Part shown: positions 7,268 through 16,077 of the stretch, one piece after another | How the letters are laid out: the number at the start of each line of letters is the position of its first letter | Position numbering within the stretch: the first letter of the stretch is position 1 | Assembly (NCBI RefSeq): GCF_011397115.1 | Contig: NZ_AP022822.1 | Coordinates: 1,223,001 to 1,287,000, forward strand | Source: Enterococcus saigonensis | GTDB lineage: Bacteria > Bacillota > Bacilli > Lactobacillales > Enterococcaceae | Direction: 5' to 3' | Length of the DNA stretch: 64,000 nt | Translations under genes and position numbers: made by a program | Notes under the pieces: generated by a model | What the model was told of the DNA's origin: nothing | The model's database searches: none | What the model saw: the letters and a program-made list of their open reading frames with translations, nothing else

Positions 7268-7579
7268 ATGGAATTACGAGGAAAACAAAAACGCTTTTTA
7301 AGAAGTAAAGCACATCACCTGCAACCGATTTTTCAAATCGGTAAAGGGGGGATAAGTGGCCCAATGATTATCCAGATTGGTGAAGCATTGGAAAAACGGG
7401 AGCTTATCAAAGTTTCGTTACTACAAAATACAGATGAAATTGCAACGGAAGTCGCCCAAATTTTGACAGAAGAAGTCAACTGTCAAGTCGTTCAAATTAT
7501 TGGTCGTGTTTTAGTCTTATACCGACCAAGTAGTAAAGAAAAATATCAACGAATTTCAAAAGAAGTAAAAGCAATTTAG
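7268..7579 (+). CDS. yhbY: Ribosome assembly RNA-binding protein YhbY
   Basis: A 103-residue CRM-domain protein. The family signature is clear: LRGKQKRFLRSKAHHLQPIF, followed by QIGKGGIS and the C-terminal region carrying VLYRP. It binds RNA and associates with pre-50S particles in homologues. It follows yqeH by 13 bp in the same operon; aroE, present in this block in Bacillus subtilis, is absent. Confidence 0.93.
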   Translation: MELRGKQKRFLRSKAHHLQPIFQIGKGGISGPMIIQIGEALEKRELIKVSLLQNTDEIATEVAQILTEEVNCQVVQIIGRVLVLYRPSSKEKYQRISKEVKAI

Positions 7580-7591
7580 GAGGTTTGGCAG

Positions 7592-8230
7592 ATGCAAAAA
7601 GTGACAGTCGGTGTCGTACCGAAAGTAAAAATGGCGCCGTTTGACAATAAGCGTCGTAAACAAGTCGGTATTTTAGGTGGAAACTTTAATCCAGTACATG
7701 TGATGCATTTAATTATTGCAGACCAAGTAGGACAACTTTTAGGCTTAGATGAAGTATATTTAATGCCGGAGTATCTGCCTCCTCATATTGATGCAAAAGA
7801 GACCATTTCAGCTGAGCATCGCTTGGCAATGTTAGAATTAGCAGTAGAAGGAAATCCTCGCTTGAAAATAGAAGATATTGAAATTAAAAGGCAGGGTATC
7901 AGTTATACAATCGATACTATGAAGATTTTGAAAGAGAAAAATCCAGATGTTGATTTCTATTTTATTATTGGTGGCGACATGGTAGCTTATTTACCAAAAT
8001 GGCACCAGATTGATGAGTTAGTGAAGATGGTTCAATTTGTAGGGGTAAAACGACCAGAATATAGCCAAGAAACCCCCTATCCAATCATTTGGGTCGATAT
8101 TCCACAAATGGATTTAAGTTCCTCGTTGATTCGTAAGAAAATTGCCCAAGGGTGCTCGGCACGCTATTTTCTACCAGATCCTGTGTTAAACTATATTTTA
8201 GAAAAGGGGCTGTATCTTGATGAAATATAG
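7592..8230 (+). CDS. nadD: Nicotinate-nucleotide adenylyltransferase
   Basis: A 212-residue NadD that makes nicotinic acid adenine dinucleotide from NaMN and ATP. The nucleotidyltransferase motif GGNFNPVHVMHL (with the HxxH pair) is at about residues 29-40, and the C-terminal SSSLIRKKI (ISSTxIR-type) motif is present. About 22 extra N-terminal residues precede the core; the ATG at 7592 has AGGAGG at a good distance, so the extension is probably real. Confidence 0.95.
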   Translation: MQKVTVGVVPKVKMAPFDNKRRKQVGILGGNFNPVHVMHLIIADQVGQLLGLDEVYLMPEYLPPHIDAKETISAEHRLAMLELAVEGNPRLKIEDIEIKRQGISYTIDTMKILKEKNPDVDFYFIIGGDMVAYLPKWHQIDELVKMVQFVGVKRPEYSQETPYPIIWVDIPQMDLSSSLIRKKIAQGCSARYFLPDPVLNYILEKGLYLDEI

Positions 8231-8810
8231 TAATAATTATACGGCGATGGATCGAGAATTGCTGATGCAAAAAGTTCAGATGCAAATGAGTGAAAAACGC
8301 TTCAAACATGTTTTGGGTGTTGAAGAAACAGCAATTGCATTGGCGAATAAATATGGTGCTTCACCAGAAAAAGCTAGTATTGCTGCCTTGACCCATGATT
8401 ATGCTAAAGAAAGAAATGATGGAGAGTTTCAATTGGTGATTCGTCGTGATGGATTTGATTTAGAATTATTAAAGTGGAACAATGCTATTTGGCATGGTAT
8501 CGTGGGCGTTGATTTTGTCCAACGAGAATTAGGTATTGATGATAAAGAAATTTTAGATGCAATTGCGTTGCATACGACCGGAGCAGCTGAAATGTCGCTT
8601 TTGGCAAAAATCATCTACGTAGCTGATTTTATTGAACCAGGAAGAGATTTTCCTGGTGTGAAGGAAGCTCGTGAAATTGCGTTAATTAACTTAGATGACG
8701 CAGTTGCGTATGAAACAAAGCATACACTAGCCTATTTAATTGAACAGAGTAAGCCTGTTTATCCCAAAACGATTGAGACTTATAATAAGTGGGTTGCAAA
8801 TCATGGTTAG
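8220..8810 (+). CDS. yqeK: YqeK family HD-domain hydrolase
   Basis: A 196-residue HD-domain protein. Metal ligands are visible as FKHVLGV, LTHDYAKE (the HD pair), WHGIVG and ADFIEPGRDF. In homologues it is a symmetrical diadenosine tetraphosphate (Ap4A) hydrolase. ATG 8220 is chosen (AAAAGGGG upstream); TTG 8217 is also possible. It overlaps nadD by 11 bp. Confidence 0.92.
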   Translation: MKYSNNYTAMDRELLMQKVQMQMSEKRFKHVLGVEETAIALANKYGASPEKASIAALTHDYAKERNDGEFQLVIRRDGFDLELLKWNNAIWHGIVGVDFVQRELGIDDKEILDAIALHTTGAAEMSLLAKIIYVADFIEPGRDFPGVKEAREIALINLDDAVAYETKHTLAYLIEQSKPVYPKTIETYNKWVANHG

Positions 8811-8852
8811 CTTAAACAAAAAAACAAATAGTAAATATTGGAGGGAACTACC

Positions 8853-9209
8853 ATAGAAAGTAAAAGGATTTTACAGACAGCAGTAGAAGCTGCTGATTCA
8901 AAGCATGCACAAGACATTATTGCATTAGATGTGCGAGATATTTCATTATTAGCTGACTATTTTTTAATCTGTTCTGCTAACAGCGAACGCCAAATTAATG
9001 CAATTATTGATGAAGTTGTGGAACAAGAAGAAAAACAAGGAGTTGCCATTAAACGAATTGAAGGTAAAGATGGTGCTAAATGGGTTTTAATCGATTTAGG
9101 AGATGTTATTGTCCACGTCTTTAGCACAAGTGAACGAGAATTCTACAATTTAGAAAAATTGTGGTCTGACGCACCTTTAGTTGATTTAAATGCATGGCTT
9201 GTATCTTAA
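8853..9209 (+). CDS. rsfS: Ribosomal silencing factor RsfS (YbeB/Iojap), probable AUA start
   Basis: The product (about 118 aa) matches RsfS throughout: AADSKHAQDIIALDVRDISL, DYFLICSANSERQ, WVLIDLGDVIVHVF and YNLEKLWSDAPLVDL. It binds L14 and blocks subunit joining when nutrients are poor. There is no ATG or GTG near the expected start. A GGAGGG (8840-8845) is followed after 7 nt by ATA at 8853; the only upstream candidate, TTG 8838, overlaps that ribosome site. Initiation at the rare AUA codon is therefore the best reading, unless a base is wrong. Confidence 0.9.
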   Translation: MESKRILQTAVEAADSKHAQDIIALDVRDISLLADYFLICSANSERQINAIIDEVVEQEEKQGVAIKRIEGKDGAKWVLIDLGDVIVHVFSTSEREFYNLEKLWSDAPLVDLNAWLVS

Positions 9210-9210
9210 A

Positions 9211-9945
9211 ATGGCGTATGAAACATTTGCTTTTGTCTATGACGAAGTGATGGATAAAAATCTTTATGAGAAATGGTATGAATTTTCTAGCCGTCATTTA
9301 AAACAAAAGAAGCAATTACTAGAATTGGCTTGCGGTACGGGTGCTTTGGCTTGTCGTTTTGCAAAAGAAGGCTATGATGTTACGGCGTTAGACTTATCTG
9401 AAGAAATGTTGATGATTGCTAGTGAACGTGCATTTGAAGCGAATGCTTCTGTTCAATTTATTGAAGGAGATATGCTGGATTTAAATGATATTGGCGAGTA
9501 CGAAGCCGTTACATGTTTTTCAGATTCACTTTGTTATATGCCAGATGAGCAAGCTGTCCAACAAGTGTTTGATGGTGTTTACCAATTGCTAAAGGATGAG
9601 GGAATCTTTATCTTTGATGTCCATTCACTTTATCAAATCAACGAAGTGTTCCCTGACTATAATTACCATTATCAAACAGATGAATTTGCCTTTTTATGGG
9701 AAAGTTATCAAGGTGAATTACCTGATAGCATTGAACATTTCTTAACTTTTTTTGTAGCTCAAGACGAAAAAAACGATTTATTTGAACGACGAGACGAGCT
9801 ACATAAAGAACGGACCTACTCATTAGAACTTTATCAGAGGATGTTAGAGAATGCCGGTTTTAATCAAATCGAATGTTTCGGCGATTTTACCGATAGCCAA
9901 CCAAACGAAAAAACACGCCGCTGGTTTTTTGTTTGCCAAAAATAA
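9211..9945 (+). CDS. yqeM: Class I SAM-dependent methyltransferase, YqeM-like
   Basis: A 244-residue methyltransferase. Motif I is LLELACGTGALACRF (about 35-49), followed by the acidic motif II VTALDLSEEML and motif III region GDMLDLN. The substrate of YqeM is not established. The ATG begins one base after the rsfS stop; there is no separate strong ribosome site, so translation is probably coupled. It closes the yqeG-yqeM block. Confidence 0.87.
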   Translation: MAYETFAFVYDEVMDKNLYEKWYEFSSRHLKQKKQLLELACGTGALACRFAKEGYDVTALDLSEEMLMIASERAFEANASVQFIEGDMLDLNDIGEYEAVTCFSDSLCYMPDEQAVQQVFDGVYQLLKDEGIFIFDVHSLYQINEVFPDYNYHYQTDEFAFLWESYQGELPDSIEHFLTFFVAQDEKNDLFERRDELHKERTYSLELYQRMLENAGFNQIECFGDFTDSQPNEKTRRWFFVCQK

Positions 9946-9957
9946 GTGAATACGACA

Positions 9958-10000
9958 ATCCGGACTTTATGTGTCAGCCTATGACACATAAAGTCCGGAT
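9958..10000 (+). terminator. Long perfect hairpin after yqeM
   Basis: Two perfect 19-bp arms (9958-9976, 9982-10000) around a 5-nt loop, followed by a mixed TATATTTGTTTT. It lies between yqeM and tmcAL and is probably a terminator, although the T run is interrupted. Confidence 0.7.
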
Positions 10001-10046
10001 ATATTTGTTTTCAAAACATTTTTTATTGATAAAGAAAGGAGAAAAA

Positions 10047-11210
10047 ATGAAATCCTGTGGTGTTATTGTAGAATACAATCCATTTCACAATGGCCATCTT
10101 TATCACGTAGCAAAAGCGCGCGATGTTAGTCAGGCAGATGTTGTGATTGCGGTAATGAGTGGTAATTTTTTACAAAGGGGAGAACCGGCCGTTATAGATA
10201 AGTGGCAAAGAGCGAAAGCAGCGCTTGCAAATGGCGTCGATTTGGTAATTGAATTACCATTTCAATATGCATGCCAGGCAGCAGATATTTTTGCAAAAGG
10301 TGGTATCAAAACGTTAGCAGCATTACAATGCGATAGTTTTTGTTTTGGAACAGACTATGAAACGGATTTTGATTATCCTCATTTTGGTCAGCAATTAAAT
10401 CAGTACGCACGAGAAATTGAGACGCTTTTACAAAAGAAGGCCGACCAGAAGAAGACTTATCCACAGATTATGCAAGAAGTTTATCAGGAATTATTTAACT
10501 TACCACAAGTAAAACAAGTGCTACCCAATCATATTTTGGGGTTAAGTTATGCCAAAGAGAATGCCCAATTACAAAAACCGATGAATTTAATTGCTATTAA
10601 GCGACAAAAAGCTGGTTATCATGATCTTCATATTGCAGATGAAAAAATTGCCAGTGCGACAGCAATTCGTAAATTGTTGCACGAAAATCGTGATATTTCA
10701 GATTTTGTACCGATGGACACAAAAACAGATTTAGCACATTATTTTGTTAGTTGGAATGACTTTTGGCCATATTTACGTTACCGCTTAATGAGTAGTACGA
10801 TAGCAGAATTGTCAGCTATCTATCAAATGGAGTTAAGTTTAGCATTAAAAATGCAAGAAACAGCGCTGTATACGGATGACTTTGCACTTTTTATGCAAAA
10901 AGTGAAGTCCAAACATTACACTATGACACGTATTCAACGGCAATTGTGTTACGTTTTGCTAAATACTACCAGTAAGGAGATGAATCGTGCTTGGTCAGCC
11001 AACTATTTACGTATTTTAGGGTTTAACGCAATCGGACAAAAGTATCTAAATCAAATCAAAAAGACAACAGTCTGGCCTTTATTAGCACGAGTTGGCAAAA
11101 GTGGTGCCAATCAAATTCCATTAACATTAAGAGGTGATGGTATTTATCGCTTAGCTAATAAAAAAATTGTTGAACAAAATTTTGGAAGAATGCCGTTGAA
11201 GCAGATTTGA
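10047..11210 (+). CDS. tmcAL: tRNA(Met) cytidine acetate ligase TmcAL
   Basis: A 387-residue protein of the YlbM/TmcAL family. The nucleotidyltransferase-like active site VEYNPFHNGHLYHV (about 7-20) with HxGH-type histidines and the GNFLQRGEPAV segment are characteristic. The enzyme makes ac4C at the wobble position of elongator tRNA-Met using acetate and ATP. The start at 10047 follows AAAGGAG; an upstream open frame crosses the hairpin and is not used. Confidence 0.92.
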   Translation: MKSCGVIVEYNPFHNGHLYHVAKARDVSQADVVIAVMSGNFLQRGEPAVIDKWQRAKAALANGVDLVIELPFQYACQAADIFAKGGIKTLAALQCDSFCFGTDYETDFDYPHFGQQLNQYAREIETLLQKKADQKKTYPQIMQEVYQELFNLPQVKQVLPNHILGLSYAKENAQLQKPMNLIAIKRQKAGYHDLHIADEKIASATAIRKLLHENRDISDFVPMDTKTDLAHYFVSWNDFWPYLRYRLMSSTIAELSAIYQMELSLALKMQETALYTDDFALFMQKVKSKHYTMTRIQRQLCYVLLNTTSKEMNRAWSANYLRILGFNAIGQKYLNQIKKTTVWPLLARVGKSGANQIPLTLRGDGIYRLANKKIVEQNFGRMPLKQI

Positions 11211-11223
11211 TGTCAAAAAAGAC

Positions 11224-11252
11224 TTCACAGAAAGCCATGACACAAGTATAAT
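11224..11252 (+). promoter_or_regulatory. Promoter of the yebC gene
   Basis: -35 TTCACA (11224-11229) and consensus -10 TATAAT (11247-11252) with a 17-bp spacer, about 50 bp upstream of the ATG at 11305. Confidence 0.65.
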
Positions 11253-11304
11253 GAAAAAGGACGTTTTTTCGTCAGTTGAATAATATAGAAACGGAAGTGA
11301 AACT

Positions 11305-12024
11305 ATGGGTCGTAAGTGGGCAAATATCGTCGCGAAAAAGACCGCAAAAGACGGCGCGAATAGTCGTGTTTATGCAAAATTTGGGATTGAAATCTACGCA
11401 GCAGCAAAATCAGGTGATCCTGATCCCCACGCTAACCAAAAATTACGTTTTGTTATCGAACGGGCGAAAACGTATAATGTGCCAAAACATATCATTGATC
11501 GTGCAATTGAAAAAGCAAAAGGTTCTGGCGATGAAAATTATCAAGAATTGCGCTATGAAGGATTTGGACCTAATGGCTCAATGGTAATTGTTGATGCATT
11601 AACAAATAATGTTAATAGAACTGCTGCTGATGTTCGAGCTGCCTTTGGCAAAAATGGTGGGAACATGGGAGTATCTGGCGCGGTTAGCTACATGTTTGAT
11701 AATACGGCCATTTTTGGTTTTGTGGGTGAAGATGCTGATGAAATTTTGGAATACTTAATGGAAAATGATATTGATGTTCGCGATGTTACAGCAGAAGACG
11801 ATCAAATTATTGTTTATGGTGAACCAGAAGATTTTAACAGTATTCAAGAAGCTTTAAAAACTAGAGGAATCACTGAATTTTCAGTAGCAGAAATTCAAAT
11901 GATACCACAAAATGAAATTAAATTAACTGGTGAAGACTTAGAAAAATTCGAAAAAATGATTGATGCATTGGATGATTTAGAAGATGTACAACAAATTTTT
12001 CACAATGTAGAGTTAGATGACTAA
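11305..12024 (+). CDS. yebC: YebC/PmpR family protein (translation or transcription factor)
   Basis: A 239-residue YebC-family protein, full length. The opening [20 protein letters not shown] and later [13 protein letters not shown] and [13 protein letters not shown] are diagnostic. Members were described as transcription regulators and, more recently, as factors that help ribosomes on proline stretches. It is monocistronic, with its own promoter and a terminator at 12070-12107. Confidence 0.93.
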   Translation: MGRKWANIVAKKTAKDGANSRVYAKFGIEIYAAAKSGDPDPHANQKLRFVIERAKTYNVPKHIIDRAIEKAKGSGDENYQELRYEGFGPNGSMVIVDALTNNVNRTAADVRAAFGKNGGNMGVSGAVSYMFDNTAIFGFVGEDADEILEYLMENDIDVRDVTAEDDQIIVYGEPEDFNSIQEALKTRGITEFSVAEIQMIPQNEIKLTGEDLEKFEKMIDALDDLEDVQQIFHNVELDD

Positions 12025-12069
12025 ACTAAGTTAGCAAACAACATTTTTGGTAGATAAAATAGTCAAGTA

Positions 12070-12107
12070 AAAAAAGAACTACTTTCTGTAGCTCTTTTTT
12101 TTTATCA
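12070..12107 (+). terminator. Intrinsic terminator after yebC
   Basis: Stem AAGAACTAC with GTAGCTCTT (one mismatch, 5-nt loop) followed by nine T. Confidence 0.75.
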
Positions 12108-12455
12108 AATTTTACCTTCTAGAGCTATTTGAATATTCATAAGAGCTTTATTAAACTCTATCTGTACGGTAAAGAAAACTGAAAGGGCTGTTAGCCAACC
12201 GAAGCTAACAGCCCAACAAAGGAGAAAATTTCAATTATCATACCATGAAAAAAGAATAGCATGTCAATTTAGTTGGTTCAACACTTCTCCGCTAAAAGAA
12301 CAGCGTTAGAACAATAAAAATGATCAATACAAAAGAGATAGAAAGATTTATTTACAGAAGAGTAGAAAAATAGAAATTAGGTTGAGTTAATCAACTTAAG
12401 CTTAAATTTTGACAACTTGCTAATGCTTTGGGATAGTTGATTAGGAGGGGATAAT
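12108..12455. other. Gene-free stretch with a strong hairpin and a promoter
   Basis: A perfect 11-bp stem GGGCTGTTAGC/GCTAACAGCCC lies at 12185-12214 with an 8-nt loop; the minus-strand side is followed by a T-rich tract, and the plus-strand side by AAAGGAG and a four-codon ORF (12245-12259) of doubtful meaning. A promoter with -35 TTGACA (12409-12414), 17-bp spacer and -10 GATAGT (12432-12437) serves the DUF805 gene. Nothing else is recognised. Confidence 0.5.
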
Positions 12456-12847
12456 ATGATCAAAGCCTACAAAGAATACTGGCACAATATGACAGTGATG
12501 AACGCTTCCGCTAAAAGAGGGCATGGTGGCCGCAAGTAGTGAACTATTTCGTTTTAGCCTTATATTCTATTTTATCTGGTGTCGGTCGTTATATCGAAAT
12601 TACACCAGATGACGTAACGGTCATTAAAGAGTGGAACACTATTACGATTATTTTTATTTTATTAAATGCACTTATCTGGCTCGCTAACTTCACTGTGCGG
12701 GCAAGAAGATTGCACGATCGTAATCATAGTAACTGGTGGATTCTGTTTTATTTAATTCCAGTAGTTGGAACGATTATTATTTTTATTACACTCATTTTAC
12801 CAAGTAAGCAAAATACGCGTTGGCCAGTGAACCAAGCGGACATTTAG
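12456..12847 (+). pseudogene. DUF805 family membrane protein, frameshifted
   Basis: The start ATG 12456 has AGGAGGGG upstream and begins MIKAYKEYW, the usual DUF805 opening. That frame stops at 12537-12539. The +2 frame continues the protein from about 12521 (AWWPQVVNYF) through two membrane segments and the family motif RARRLHDRNHSNWW to TAG 12847. A single missing base near 12519-12521 would restore about 130 residues, the normal family length. Either a recent pseudogene or a sequencing error. DUF805 proteins are small inner membrane proteins of unknown function. Confidence 0.8.
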
Positions 12848-12858
12848 AAAAGTGGAAA

Positions 12859-12906
12859 AACTAAATCCGACAATTCAAGTGCGAATTGTCGGATTTAGTT
12901 TTTTTA
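12859..12906. terminator. Bidirectional intrinsic terminator
   Basis: A perfect 18-bp stem (12859-12876 with 12883-12900), 6-nt loop, T run on the right and A run on the left. It lies between the convergent DUF805 and DUF998 genes. Confidence 0.88.
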
Positions 12907-12930
12907 TACGTTTGTTTCTTATTAGTAAGG

Positions 12931-13578
12931 TTAAGTGATTTTAGATTTTGCAACTAAACTTTGTAATGCACTGATAAAATATGGCAAATATAAAAACCAT
13001 AAATTAAGTCGTTGCCATAATCCGCGATGTGAGACTTGAAATTGACTAATAATTGGTATTTTTGGCATTGCAAATAAAAACATAAAAATGAGGGCAGCAA
13101 CAAAGATGAATGGCAATAAAACAGTCATTGGAAAATTTGATTCTTGTCGATAGAGAAGAAATAAAAGTAGCGTTCCGATCAAAAGCGCTACAAAACCCGC
13201 ACCTGAAGCATAGTTGTGAAGTAACGATGTAAAATCTACTTCACTTGAATTAGCAGCGCGATCAAAGACGCCGGTAATAATACAGTCTCCTATACCAAAT
13301 AAAACTACCATAATAGAAAGGACAAATGCTAATTGTGGATTTGTTTCTTTAAACCGTTCAAAAATTGCTGGTGCACTTGAAACAAAGAGAACACCGTTAA
13401 TAATTTCCCAAATTTTAAATGCTGATTTGGTAGGACTACCCGTTTCCCCAAAAGTCGAGATTAAATCATTAATCTGACTATAGTTAGGATAATACTTTGC
13501 CAAAATAAAAGGGAGTGCAATCTCACTGATAATGGCTAGTAATAATAAATAAAAGCCATATTCTTTTAAAAATTTCAT
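12931..13578 (-). CDS. DUF998 family membrane protein
   Basis: A 215-residue integral membrane protein with about six hydrophobic segments. The N-terminal region (IALPFILAKYYPNYSQINDL, then ISTFGETGSPTKSAF) matches DUF998 proteins, whose function is unknown. The start at 13578 is chosen because GGGGTGACC precedes it; the frame extends to 13611 without a ribosome site. It is divergent from glpK. Confidence 0.75.
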   Translation of the reverse strand: MKFLKEYGFYLLLLAIISEIALPFILAKYYPNYSQINDLISTFGETGSPTKSAFKIWEIINGVLFVSSAPAIFERFKETNPQLAFVLSIMVVLFGIGDCIITGVFDRAANSSEVDFTSLLHNYASGAGFVALLIGTLLLFLLYRQESNFPMTVLLPFIFVAALIFMFLFAMPKIPIISQFQVSHRGLWQRLNLWFLYLPYFISALQSLVAKSKIT

Positions 13579-13700
13579 GTTGGTCACCCCAATAACTCGA
13601 TTTATGTACAACTAATATTCTAATCTTATTTGTTTGACTTGGAAACTAATAAGACTTTACGTAAGGGCTACCAAATCCCAATCAGAAAAATTCCAAATTA

Positions 13701-13709
13701 TGATATACT
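13701..13709 (+). promoter_or_regulatory. Extended -10 promoter of glpK
   Basis: TGA directly before TATACT (13704-13709) forms an extended -10 box; no good -35 is visible. Transcription would start about 28 bp before the GTG start codon. Confidence 0.5.
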
Positions 13710-13728
13710 ATTAATACTTTGAAGTTAG

Positions 13729-15255
<1,527 letters not shown>

Positions 15256-15347
15256 TTTTTTTGATTCTATTCGTCCAAAGATTGTATTTGAATAAAATAT
15301 GGTATACTAATTTAGTGGAAACGTTATCTTTGAGGTGGTGGATTTCT

Positions 15348-15995
15348 TTGGAAAAAATTAGTTTAGAACCTTTTGACCGTATTTTAAGTGATTATCAACA
15401 AAAAGCTGAATTGGCGGTGTCTGTTGGCGATTGTTCAACCTTGGCGCGTCGTTGTCAACGCTTTGGTGTTGAGGGGTATCGCTTGGGAGATTTTCGGGGA
15501 GCAGGTTATTTAAATCGATATGTTTATTACTCAGTAACTCAAGCACCGATGTTGATTTATCGACAAAAATATTTGATTCCTTTAGTATTCCGTCATAACC
15601 CAGAAAGTTACGAATTATTTTCTGAAGAATATCGTTTGGAGAGTTTTTTCATCTTATTAGCTTGGTATTTAAAAAATGAACCACATAAAGTTGTTTTACA
15701 AGATTACGAAAAGCTAAAAAACAAAAGATGGCGTCATGAGTTTACAGTGATTGATAGTGCTTTTTTGGTTTTTCGATTATCAGAAATTTTAGACGCAGCG
15801 GGTTTGCCATTAAGCCAATGCGAAAATCTTACAACCTTTAAAGAATGGAACAAAAAACATCATTTACTCGATAACGGACTTATTGGTCGCCATGCCAAAA
15901 TCTTTGATGAAGAAGATAAAAAACAGCGATCAGAGCTTAAGATGATTTTGCAATTAATTCGATTAAAGTATCCCAATACGAAATTATTTATATAA
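15348..15995 (+). CDS. Conserved hypothetical protein, 215 aa
   Basis: Not recognised. The TTG start at 15348 is chosen because GAGGTGGTGG precedes it; the open frame from 15261 lacks a site. An extended -10 (TGG TATACT, 15300-15308) lies 40 bp upstream. The protein is soluble, rich in aromatic and charged residues (ARRCQRFGVEGYRLGDFRG, YLNRYVYYSV), and without membrane segments or a clear catalytic motif. It is a single-gene unit ended by a hairpin at 16000-16065. Confidence 0.75.
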   Translation: MEKISLEPFDRILSDYQQKAELAVSVGDCSTLARRCQRFGVEGYRLGDFRGAGYLNRYVYYSVTQAPMLIYRQKYLIPLVFRHNPESYELFSEEYRLESFFILLAWYLKNEPHKVVLQDYEKLKNKRWRHEFTVIDSAFLVFRLSEILDAAGLPLSQCENLTTFKEWNKKHHLLDNGLIGRHAKIFDEEDKKQRSELKMILQLIRLKYPNTKLFI

Positions 15996-15999
15996 AAAA

Positions 16000-16065
16000 C
16001 CAAACCAATTGGTTAGTAGATAGAAAAATTAACGTCTTGCTACCAATTGGTTTGGGTATTTTTTT
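16000..16065. terminator. Bidirectional terminator hairpin
   Basis: Arms CCAAACCAATTGGTTAG (16000-16016) and CTACCAATTGGTTTGGG (16040-16056) pair almost fully across a 23-nt loop; a T run follows and an A run precedes. Each arm contains its own small palindrome CCAATTGG. It separates two convergent genes. Confidence 0.75.
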
Positions 16066-16077
16066 GTCTAAAATTTG

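Noticed and set aside
12245..12259. Four-codon ORF (MKKE) after AAAGGAG
   Set aside because: Too short and the spacing to the ribosome-like site is too large; kept only as part of the intergenic description.
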